Below are positions 1 through 5,164 of a stretch of DNA of 5,164 nucleotides, piece after piece. Position 1 is the stretch's first letter; every line of letters starts with the position of its first letter. The notes under the pieces were generated by a model. It was not told the DNA's origin. It ran no database searches and saw only the letters and a program-made list of their open reading frames with translations. Both the position numbers and the translations under genes were made by a program. The DNA comes from Candidatus Omnitrophota bacterium (GTDB lineage: Bacteria; Omnitrophota; Omnitrophia; Omnitrophales; Abzuiibacteriaceae), in assembly GCA_016206995.1 (NCBI GenBank), contig JACQQN010000008.1, positions 1 to 5,164 on the forward strand, read 5' to 3'.

Positions 1-2
1 CA

Positions 3-920
3 AAGCCCGACACGGTTTTACAAATCGAAGATGTGCTTCACGTGGTTTGCTCGAAAGAAGATGCTAAGAAGCTTGCCATTGTGGTTGGAGAGATGAGTGA
101 TGTCGATGTCCGAAAAATTAAAAGTTTACTTACTGCACGCCCTTTATTACTTACGCAGAAGCAAGTGGTTGGAAAATCAATTGAGGAATTAAATTTGTCC
201 GAGCGGTACGGAATCTCCATTACTCGAATTCATCGCGCAGGCCTTGATCTTGTTGCGCATCCACACATCGAACTTCAATTTGGCGATCGCTTGACGGTGG
301 TTGGCGAAGAAAGTGCGATTCAAAAAGTGGCCTTAGAGCTTGGCGATTCACTCAAACAGCTTCACCATCCAAATCTCCCAGCGCTTTTTTTGGGAATCGT
401 TTTAGGCGTGTTTCTTGGAAGTATTCCATTTAAACTTCCAGGAGTTGCTCTTCCAGTGAAATTAGGGCTCGCGGGGGGCCCGCTTATTGTTGCTATTATA
501 CTTGCCCGAGTTGGAAAGATTGGGCCGATCATCTTTTATCTTCCAGAAAATACCAATCTTTTCCTCCGCGAATTAGGAATCACGCTTTTTCTTGCAGGAG
601 TTGGTCTTGGTGCTGGCGGGCAATTTGTGGAAACTTTATTGCATGGCGCGGGTTTGTATTGGATATTTTTGGGCGCGGTGATTACTTTTGTACCACTTTT
701 TGTTGGCGCCTTAGTTGCACGGTTTATTTTTAAAATGAATTTTATGACCTTGTGCGGGCTTTTAGCAGGAAGTATGACCGATCCGCCTGCGCTTTCTTAT
801 GCAAATCAACTTGCGGATTCAGATGCTCCTTCCGTGACTTATGCCAGCGTTTATCCTCTTGTGATGTTCCTGCGGATTGTCACTGCTCAATTACTTGTTA
901 TTTTTCTCGCCCGAGTTTGA
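3..920 (+). CDS. YidE/YbjL/AspT-family putative transporter, C-terminal part (5' end outside window)
   Basis: This is the C-terminal 305 residues of a membrane transporter of the AspT/YidE/YbjL duplication family. Full members are roughly 550 residues: two membrane blocks flanking one or two cytoplasmic TrkA_C (RCK_C) domains. The frame stays open to the left edge, so the GTG at 33 is an internal Val and not a start. Counting the Lys at base 3 as residue 1, residues ~1-40 look like the end of a first TrkA_C domain. Residues ~50-112 form a second one (VVGKSIEELNL, then LQFGDRLTVVGEE). Membrane segments follow at about 126-141, 153-170, 186-204, 217-241 and 281-303. The family landmarks GLAGGPLIVA (155-164) and AGSMTDPPAL (255-264) are intact. 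AspT exchanges aspartate and alanine, but substrates of most relatives are unknown, so I assign none. The TrkA_C domains suggest gating by a small cytosolic ligand. The gene ends one base before the convergent comM stop. Confidence 0.9.
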   Translation, partial: KPDTVLQIEDVLHVVCSKEDAKKLAIVVGEMSDVDVRKIKSLLTARPLLLTQKQVVGKSIEELNLSERYGISITRIHRAGLDLVAHPHIELQFGDRLTVVGEESAIQKVALELGDSLKQLHHPNLPALFLGIVLGVFLGSIPFKLPGVALPVKLGLAGGPLIVAIILARVGKIGPIIFYLPENTNLFLRELGITLFLAGVGLGAGGQFVETLLHGAGLYWIFLGAVITFVPLFVGALVARFIFKMNFMTLCGLLAGSMTDPPALSYANQLADSDAPSVTYASVYPLVMFLRIVTAQLLVIFLARV

Positions 921-921
921 T

Positions 922-2451
922 CTACGAAAAATAATTGCGATCAAGAGAACGATATTGAAGCGCTTCTGCAATATGTTCTGTTTGAATTGATTCTGAACTT
1001 TCAAGATCTGCAATCGTCCGTGCGATTTTAATTGCCTTAAAATAACCCCGCGCACTAAAGCGCAACTCTTTCATCGCTGCCTCAAGCAATTTTTTAGATT
1101 CTTCATTCAGCGCGCAGAATTTCTTAATTTCCCTGGGATTCATCACCGCATTGGTTGCAATTTTTGTTCCCTGAAAACGTTCAGTTTGTCTTTGTCGTGT
1201 TTCGATAACTCGTTTTTTTATTTCAGCTGAACTTTCTGAAGGTTGAGCGCTTACCAGGTCCTTATATTCAACAGCAGGAAGTTCGACGTGAAGATCAATG
1301 CGATCTAGAATCGGTCCTGAAATTTTATTGAGATATTTCTGAATTTGCCCAAGCCCGCATCGGCACGTGTGGTTGCGGCTGCTTAAATAACCACAAGGAC
1401 AAGGGTTCATTGCGCAAACTAAAAGGAAATGAGCGGGGAAGCGAATGTTTTGTTTTGCTCTGGAGATCAAGATATAACCTTCTTCCAATGGGGCACGGAG
1501 CGATTCAATCACATCTCGGTGGAATTCCGGAAATTCATCTAAAAAGAGCACGCCCCCATGCGCTAGAGAGATTTCGCCAGGCCTTGGAAAACTTCCCCCG
1601 CCTACAAGCCCAATTTGTGAAACAGTGTGGTGGGGTGAACGAAAAGGGCGCTTTTTGACCATTGGTTTTTCATTTTGAAGAAGCCCCGCGACGCTATAAA
1701 TTTTGGAGATCTCAATCGTTTCGTGGTTCCCAAGCGGCGGCAAAACCGTTGGAATTCGGCTTGCCAGCATGGTTTTCCCAGCACCTGGGGGGCCAATAAA
1801 AAGCAGGTTGTGTCCGCCCGCTGCAGCAATTTGTACCGCGCGCTTGGCTTGCCATTGTCCCCTCACCTCTGAAAAATCAAGCCCATCTTCTGAAAAATGA
1901 GAGTCCTGATTTTGCGAGGGTTTGGGCGGTGAAGCGAGCGAAAGCTCTCCATTTAAAAATTGAATTACTTCCCGCAAATCTTTAGCGCACAAGATTTCGC
2001 TATCTTTTTCAAGAGAAGCCTCTTCAGCATTTTCGCATGGAATGATGAGTGGCTTTTTGATGTGTTTTGCAAGCGTTGCTGCAGGAAGTGCACCTTTCAC
2101 TTTTCTTAAAGAACCATCAAGTGCGAGCTCGCCTAAGAATAAAAATTGGGAGAGTCTGTTTGGATTCACATGGCCACTTGAAGCTAAGATGCCAATCGCA
2201 ATCGGAAGGTCAAATGAAGGGCCTTCTTTTTTTAAGTCGGCGGGCGCGAGATTAATGGTAAGTTTTTTTGGAGCAAAAGGGAAACCGCTATTTTTAATAG
2301 CGGCTTTAACCCGTTCTCTACTTTCTTTAATGGCTTGGTCTGGGAGGCCCACAATGGTTGTTTGTGGAAGGCCGGATGCGATATCCACTTCTACTTCAAT
2401 TGGACGCGCTTCAATTCCATAACAGGAACTGCTGCATAGTTTTGAAATCAT
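922..2451 (-). CDS. comM: YifB/ComM family Mg-chelatase-like AAA+ ATPase
   Basis: A full-length 509-residue member of the YifB/ComM family, usually about 500-510 residues. In naturally transformable bacteria ComM is a hexameric helicase that drives branch migration during integration of incoming DNA; homologues occur widely in species not known to be competent. Residues 1-165 are the ChlI-like N-terminal domain, with IVGLPDQAIKESRERV (33-48). The AAA+ core has Walker A GPPGAGKT (220-227), FRSPHH (270-275), Walker B VLFLDE (301-306) and SGPILDRIDLHVEL (378-391). Between them a four-cysteine zinc-binding-like cluster (C351, C353, C363, C365) is intact. A C-terminal Mg-chelatase domain follows (~410-505). 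I chose ATG 2451 because the family begins right at this point and GAGAGGTG lies 5 bases upstream; the in-frame ATG at 2496 has no Shine-Dalgarno. The family assignment is firm; a competence role in this organism is inference. Confidence 0.93.
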   Translation of the reverse strand: MISKLCSSSCYGIEARPIEVEVDIASGLPQTTIVGLPDQAIKESRERVKAAIKNSGFPFAPKKLTINLAPADLKKEGPSFDLPIAIGILASSGHVNPNRLSQFLFLGELALDGSLRKVKGALPAATLAKHIKKPLIIPCENAEEASLEKDSEILCAKDLREVIQFLNGELSLASPPKPSQNQDSHFSEDGLDFSEVRGQWQAKRAVQIAAAGGHNLLFIGPPGAGKTMLASRIPTVLPPLGNHETIEISKIYSVAGLLQNEKPMVKKRPFRSPHHTVSQIGLVGGGSFPRPGEISLAHGGVLFLDEFPEFHRDVIESLRAPLEEGYILISRAKQNIRFPAHFLLVCAMNPCPCGYLSSRNHTCRCGLGQIQKYLNKISGPILDRIDLHVELPAVEYKDLVSAQPSESSAEIKKRVIETRQRQTERFQGTKIATNAVMNPREIKKFCALNEESKKLLEAAMKELRFSARGYFKAIKIARTIADLESSESIQTEHIAEALQYRSLDRNYFS

Positions 2452-2456
2452 TGACA

Positions 2457-2464
2457 CACCTCTC
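2457..2464 (-). promoter_or_regulatory. Ribosome binding site deciding the comM start
   Basis: On the minus strand the sequence GAGAGGTG lies 5 bases before ATG 2451, a strong match to the anti-Shine-Dalgarno complement. The upstream in-frame ATG at 2496 is preceded by TTCCCCTACATAAC, which has no such match. This favours the 509-residue product over a 524-residue one. Confidence 0.75.
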
Positions 2465-2557
2465 TTAAGCGTGGGGATTGGGTCATTAGAATTCATGTTA
2501 TGTAGGGGAATGCCGCAGAATTCTGAATCTTGCGTTTCAGCGTCTACTGTACTACAA

Positions 2558-2569
2558 TAACACTTGTTA
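2558..2569. repeat. Short palindrome TAACA-CT-TGTTA
   Basis: A perfect 5-base inverted repeat with a 2-base centre. The centre is too small for a stable RNA hairpin, so a dimeric-protein site is the more natural reading if it has a function. It lies within the expected comM leader and just upstream of the candidate rightward -35. No specific regulator is recognised. Confidence 0.3.
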
Positions 2570-2573
2570 CGTC

Positions 2574-2600
2574 TTGAGGGGATATTTCTTATCGTAAAAT
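2574..2600 (+). promoter_or_regulatory. Weak candidate promoter for the yuiD-ldt-accA genes
   Basis: TTGAGG (2574-2579; 4 of 6 to TTGACA) and TAAAAT (2595-2600; 5 of 6 to TATAAT) are separated by 15 bases, which is shorter than ideal. Another option is TGC-TAAATT (2607-2615), an extended -10 element without a clear -35. The rightward genes must be transcribed from somewhere in this divergent region, because the upstream gene points the other way, but the exact site is uncertain. Confidence 0.25.
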
Positions 2601-2618
2601 TAACTATGCTAAATTAAC
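2597..2618. repeat. Octamer direct repeat in the divergent promoter region
   Basis: AAATTAAC occurs at 2597-2604 and again at 2611-2618, separated by TATGCT, a 14-base period. On the minus strand this reads GTTAATTT twice. One copy covers the candidate comM -10 element and the other its expected start point; the first copy also overlaps the candidate rightward -10. A regulator bound here could control both directions. The region is AT-rich, so chance cannot be excluded. Confidence 0.55.
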
Positions 2619-2639
2619 ATAACACCTTTAGACTGTCAA
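2611..2639 (-). promoter_or_regulatory. Candidate sigma70-type promoter for comM
   Basis: Reading leftwards, a perfect TTGACA (2639-2634) is followed by 17 bases and then TAATTT (2616-2611). The latter is preceded by TGT, giving an extended -10 element (TGn). The -10 hexamer itself matches the consensus at only three positions. Transcription would begin near 2604, leaving a leader of about 150 bases before the comM ATG. This is seen by inspection only; no start site is measured. Confidence 0.5.
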
Positions 2640-2656
2640 CCAGATAAAATTACTCA

Positions 2657-3106
2657 ATGTTTCTTTACGATCCTCCATTTCCTGAAATTCGAGCATTCAT
2701 TGCTGTTGTCTTTTCTTGGATTCTTGCCCAAACCATTAAAGTAACTCGGGAAGTCATTCGCAAAAAGAGATTTAATCTTAAATGGTTGCTTGATACCGGA
2801 GGAATGCCAAGCGCACATTCCGCGGGCGTGGTTGCTGTTGCCACGGCGGTAGGGCTTTTTTATGGTTTTACGTCGATTATTTTTTTAATCGCGTTTTCGT
2901 TTGCAGTTGTGACAATGTTTGATGCTGCAGGCGTCAGACGCGCGGTTGGACGTCAAGCAGTCGTGTTAAACAAAATGACCAATGAGCTTTATGAACGCGG
3001 CCAAATTGGTGAAACACGCGTGAAAGAACTTTTAGGCCACACACCCGTTGAAGTTTTTGCAGGTGCTTTTTTAGGGATCATTATCACACTTTTAATTTGC
3101 AGGTGA
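2657..3106 (+). CDS. yuiD: YuiD/DUF212 'divergent PAP2' family membrane protein
   Basis: A complete 149-residue protein of the DUF212 family (Bacillus subtilis YuiD), described as divergent PAP2 or acid phosphatase/haloperoxidase-related. The biochemical function is not established. Family signatures are all present: AQTIKV (24-29), DTGGMPSAHSAGV (46-58), DAAGVRRAVGRQA (89-101) and ELLGHTPVEVFAGAFLG (124-140). Likely membrane segments are ~11-28, ~54-70, ~72-88 and ~131-148. Compared with true PAP2 phosphatases, PSAH (51-54) resembles motif 2 (PSGH), K28-x6-R35 resembles motif 1 but lacks its proline, and H128-x3-E132 sits where motif 3 would have His and Asp. ATG 2657 gives the usual family N-terminus, yet it has no evident Shine-Dalgarno; the upstream bases are AT-rich. 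It is the first gene of the rightward group and its stop overlaps the ribosome binding site of the next gene. Family confident, activity unknown. Confidence 0.9.
   Translation: MFLYDPPFPEIRAFIAVVFSWILAQTIKVTREVIRKKRFNLKWLLDTGGMPSAHSAGVVAVATAVGLFYGFTSIIFLIAFSFAVVTMFDAAGVRRAVGRQAVVLNKMTNELYERGQIGETRVKELLGHTPVEVFAGAFLGIIITLLICR
3101..3106 (+). promoter_or_regulatory. Ribosome binding site of ldt overlapping the yuiD stop codon
   Basis: AGGTGA, 7 bases before ATG 3114, contains the yuiD stop codon TGA (3104-3106). Ribosomes finishing yuiD are therefore placed directly on the initiation region of the transpeptidase gene, which suggests translational coupling. Confidence 0.7.
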
Positions 3107-3113
3107 GAAAACT

Positions 3114-4013
3114 ATGAAGAATCAATTCAGTTGTTATCAAAACCATTTTATGATTTTCATTTTAGCTTTCTTGTTAGCCGTCCCTCTCGGGCAAGCTCAG
3201 TCTGAAAAACAAGACACCGAAGCGCTTGATTCCCAACCAACCGAAGAGTCTGATCTTGTCGAGCTTGATAGTTCAGAAGCCGTTGCTGACCCGCTTGAAC
3301 CGACCACGGCTGCGGATCATTCCTTGCTTGAAGAAGCCAGGTCTTATCAAGATGCCGGTGAGCTTGTGAAAGCAAAGGAAAGTTATAAAGCGCTTTTGGC
3401 GGAGGATGGAATTTCTGAAGATGTAAAGGAAGCCGCCGAGTCAGAACTTGAGTCGCTCAATTTCAAACTTCTTTTCTCGCCGACGGAAACAGAAGGTAGT
3501 GTTATCCGTACCGTAAAATCGGGCGACAACCTTTACAACATCGCCAAGGAATATGGTACGACCGTTGGGTTAATCCAAAAGGTTAACGACTTAAAAGGAG
3601 ATTTGATTAAACCAGGCTTGAAACTCAAAGTTGTCAAGGCGCAATTTTCAATCGAAATTGATAAATCCGAAAACATGCTAAAACTTCTCGCTGATGGTGA
3701 GCCGCTCAAAACATACCGTGTTGGAACCGGTGCTAACAATTCGACACCAGTCGGCCAGTTTACAATCACCAATAAACTTGAAAACCCCACCTGGTATAAA
3801 GCAGGTGCTGTTGTGCCTCCCGATAGCCCCGATAATATTTTAGGAACTCGCTGGCTTGGTTTTTCTCTCAAAGGTTATGGTATTCATGGTACCACGCTTC
3901 CTGAATCGATCGGAAAACAAGAATCCAGCGGTTGTATTCGGATGCTCAATCAAGATGTCGAAGAACTTTATTCGATCGTACCCACTGGCGCGTCTGTTAC
4001 TGTTGTTGATTGA
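3114..4013 (+). CDS. Secreted LysM-containing L,D-transpeptidase (YkuD domain)
   Basis: A 299-residue exported enzyme predicted to form L,D (typically 3-3) cross-links in peptidoglycan or to attach proteins to it. Residues 1-28 form a signal peptide with a hydrophobic core at 13-24 and likely cleavage after GQA (26-28). An acidic Asp/Glu-rich spacer (31-66) follows, then a TPR-like helical pair (~67-118, with GELVKAKESYKALL). A LysM domain lies at ~129-175 (VKSGDNLYNIAKEYG, then IKPGLKLKV) and binds glycan. The YkuD domain (~176-299) has TPVGQF (211-216), GTRWLGF (244-250), the histidine motif YGIHGT (255-260) and SSGCIRM (271-277) with catalytic Cys274. All expected active-site residues are present. 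ATG 3114 is supported by AGGTGA seven bases upstream; Met13 is an alternative but would shorten the signal peptide n-region to nothing. It probably shares a transcript with the preceding gene. There is no evident lipobox, so it is likely periplasmic and held by LysM. Confidence 0.93.
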   Translation: MKNQFSCYQNHFMIFILAFLLAVPLGQAQSEKQDTEALDSQPTEESDLVELDSSEAVADPLEPTTAADHSLLEEARSYQDAGELVKAKESYKALLAEDGISEDVKEAAESELESLNFKLLFSPTETEGSVIRTVKSGDNLYNIAKEYGTTVGLIQKVNDLKGDLIKPGLKLKVVKAQFSIEIDKSENMLKLLADGEPLKTYRVGTGANNSTPVGQFTITNKLENPTWYKAGAVVPPDSPDNILGTRWLGFSLKGYGIHGTTLPESIGKQESSGCIRMLNQDVEELYSIVPTGASVTVVD

Positions 4014-4076
4014 TTAAGAAAGCTGCAAAGAAGCACAAAAGATTGTCTCTCTCATAGCTTATTAATAGGAACTTTT

Positions 4077-5066
4077 ATGGCTTCAAAAAAAGAGAAAATG
4101 AAAATTACAGAAAAAGACCATTCCGAGGTTTACCTTCCATTTGAGAAGCCAATTGTTGAACTCGAGCAAATGATTAATGAGATGAAATCGAAAAAAGAGA
4201 TTGATCTGAGCGAAGAAATCAAAAGCGCTGAGAAGAAGCTCGAGGCAATGACGCGGAAAACCTATGAACACCTGACACCTTGGCAGCGCGTTCAAGTGGC
4301 AAGACATCCTTTGCGTCCATATATGCTTGATTATGTGCGTTATTTTATTGAAGATTTTGTGGAGCTGCACGGGGATCGGTGTTTCAGCGATGATAGAGCC
4401 ATGGTGACAGGGTTTGGCCGTTTCCGTGGTCGCAATGTATGTGTTGTGGGCCATCAAAAAGGCCGGGATACCAAAGAGAATCTCATGCGGAGTTTTGGAA
4501 GTGCACATCCGGAAGGATACCGAAAGGCGATGCGGGTTATGAAACTTGCCGAGAAGTTTGGTCTCCCGATTATTTCTTTTATTGACACACCAGGGGCTTA
4601 TCCTGGTATTGGTGCCGAGGAACGGGGACAGGCAGAAGCCATTGCGCACAACTTAATGGAAATGGCAGAACTTGCAAGCCCCATTGTTGCCGTAGTGATT
4701 GGGGAGGGGGGAAGCGGTGGCGCGCTTGGAATTGGCGTTGGAGATCGGATCCTGATGCTCGAAAATGCTTATTATTCAGTGATTTCACCGGAAGGTTGTG
4801 CAGCCATTCTTTGGAAAGACAGCGCGAAGTCAGTTGAGGCCGCCGAGGCACTCAAACTCACTTCTGAAGATTTGCTCGAACTCAAAATCATTGATCAAAT
4901 TGTTAACGAACCTCTTGGCGGTGCTCACCGAGATTTTGAAACAACCGCAAAAGAACTTGCAAAGCAAATTGAAAGTGCGCTTAAATCGCTCGAATCACTT
5001 AGCAAAAAAGAGCTTTTAGAAGGTCGCTACGAGAAACATCGGAAGATTGGTGTTTTTCAGGAATGA
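4077..5066 (+). CDS. accA: Acetyl-CoA carboxylase carboxyltransferase subunit alpha
   Basis: Full-length AccA, 329 residues. With AccD it forms the carboxyltransferase that moves CO2 from carboxybiotin (on AccB) to acetyl-CoA, making malonyl-CoA for fatty acid synthesis in the cytoplasm. No accB, accC or accD lies in the window. Visible family blocks: FEKPIVELE (22-30), LTPWQRVQVARHP (66-78), ELHGDR (96-101), GHQKGRDTKEN (125-135), HPEGYRKAMR (144-153), FIDTPGAYPGIGAEERGQ (168-185), IGEGGSGGALGIGVGD (208-223), which holds the oxyanion-hole glycines, YSVISPEGCAAILWKD (233-248) and EPLGGAHRD (278-286). ATG 4077 has AGGA 6 bases upstream. It adds about 13 lysine-rich residues before the usual family start; ATG 4098 (Met8) is possible but has a weaker ribosome site. 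The 63 bases between ldt and accA hold no clear terminator or promoter, so cotranscription is likely. Confidence 0.97.
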   Translation: MASKKEKMKITEKDHSEVYLPFEKPIVELEQMINEMKSKKEIDLSEEIKSAEKKLEAMTRKTYEHLTPWQRVQVARHPLRPYMLDYVRYFIEDFVELHGDRCFSDDRAMVTGFGRFRGRNVCVVGHQKGRDTKENLMRSFGSAHPEGYRKAMRVMKLAEKFGLPIISFIDTPGAYPGIGAEERGQAEAIAHNLMEMAELASPIVAVVIGEGGSGGALGIGVGDRILMLENAYYSVISPEGCAAILWKDSAKSVEAAEALKLTSEDLLELKIIDQIVNEPLGGAHRDFETTAKELAKQIESALKSLESLSKKELLEGRYEKHRKIGVFQE

Positions 5067-5164
5067 AATCCGCACTTAGTCAGAAGTGTCTGCTTTAAAC
5101 TAAGAAGCTTTTCCAATTCTTTATTATCTCGCACAAGCTGCCTCAATGTTTTCAAAGGTAATTC
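5057..5164 (-). CDS. Possible 3' end of a convergent gene of unknown function
   Basis: On the minus strand one frame is open from the right edge for 35 codons to TGA at 5059-5057. The peptide begins ELPLKTLRQLVRDNKELE and ends LLTKCGFHS. It is rich in Leu, Lys and Glu with a helical, coiled-coil-like pattern, which looks protein-like. If real it overlaps the last 10 bases of accA tail to tail. I do not recognise a family. A second minus frame ends sooner (ITFENIEAACAR, TAA at 5126-5124) and is an equally short alternative that would leave the hairpin in a true intergenic gap. The visible part is too short to decide, and the third minus frame stops almost at once. Confidence 0.35.
   Translation of the reverse strand, partial: ELPLKTLRQLVRDNKELEKLLSLKQTLLTKCGFHS
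5075..5112 (+). terminator. Possible weak terminator hairpin after accA
   Basis: CTTAGTCAGA (5075-5084) can pair with TCTG (5089-5092) and then, across a CTTTAA bulge, with ACTAAG (5099-5104). The loop is AGTG, and AAGCTTTT follows. The stem is AU-rich and the U-run short, so it would be a weak terminator. A competing hairpin GCACTT (5072-5077) with AAGTGT (5084-5089) uses the same bases. Confidence 0.3.

Noticed and set aside
33..35. GTG as the start of the transporter gene
   Set aside because: The frame is open upstream to base 3 and the residues there continue the TrkA_C-like pattern, so the gene is cut by the window edge and this codon is an internal valine.
906..915. CTCG-CC-CGAG hairpin at the transporter/comM junction as a terminator
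   Set aside because: The 4-base stem with a 2-base loop is too small, and only TTT follows on the plus strand (A-run on the minus strand).
2042..2422. A 126-codon plus-strand open frame opposite the comM N-terminal part
   Set aside because: Entirely antisense to the conserved comM reading frame, with no recognisable domain.
2545..2562. A LexA-box-like site (CTGT-N8-AACA) in the comM leader
   Set aside because: Only one half-site matches the E. coli-type CTGT-N8-ACAG, and the box varies among phyla, so it is not supported.
3533..3871. A 112-codon minus-strand open frame opposite the transpeptidase catalytic region
   Set aside because: Antisense shadow of the LysM-YkuD coding sequence, with no recognisable family features.
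4020..4060. AAGCT/AGCTT inverted repeat between ldt and accA as a terminator
   Set aside because: The stem is only 5 bases with a loop of about 31 and there is no U-run after it.
4083..4649. A 188-codon open frame on the minus strand opposite accA
   Set aside because: It lies wholly opposite a highly conserved gene, its product is rich in His, Cys and Phe without any recognisable motif, and it is best explained as an antisense shadow.
5063..5098. An 11-codon ORF (MKSALSQKCLL) whose ATG overlaps the accA stop as ATGA
   Set aside because: The overlap looks like coupling, but AGGA abuts the ATG with no spacing and the peptide is tiny and featureless.

Overview
The window looks like ordinary bacterial chromosome of moderate GC content (below 50% by eye). 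It is tightly packed, and I see no insertion sequence, phage gene, tRNA, rRNA or CRISPR array. An envelope-anchored L,D-transpeptidase with a signal peptide, a separate AccA subunit and a YidE/AspT-type transporter fit a Gram-negative-type bacterium. The architecture of the transpeptidase (helical repeat, LysM, YkuD with GTRW and GYGIHGT motifs) reminds me of proteins from the PVC/Omnitrophota-like part of the tree. That placement comes from memory of family consensus and is uncertain.

Layout. Positions 1-920 (+) hold the C-terminal part of a YidE/YbjL/AspT-family membrane transporter, cut by the left edge. One base later, on the other strand, 922-2451 (-) encodes a complete YifB/ComM-type Mg-chelatase-like AAA+ ATPase. 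Positions 2452-2656 are a 205-base divergent intergenic region. It carries a good candidate promoter for comM, a possible promoter for the rightward genes, an 8-base direct repeat over both, and a small palindrome. Rightward genes follow: a YuiD/DUF212 'divergent PAP2' membrane protein (2657-3106), a secreted LysM-L,D-transpeptidase (3114-4013) and accA (4077-5066). The last ~100 bases hold a hairpin and possibly the 3' end of a convergent minus-strand gene.

How they fit together. The YuiD homologue and the L,D-transpeptidase are separated by 7 bases and look translationally coupled: the stop codon of the first is part of the Shine-Dalgarno of the second. With accA (first committed step of fatty acid synthesis) they form a small envelope-building set: lipid phosphate chemistry (suspected), peptidoglycan cross-linking and fatty acid supply. 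The comM-like gene (DNA uptake and recombination) is read in the opposite direction and may share control through the common intergenic repeats.

I found no previously undescribed system. The points most worth a second look are the shared regulatory region, the coupled YuiD/L,D-transpeptidase pair with PAP2-like residues in YuiD, and the overlapping end of the possible convergent gene at the right edge.
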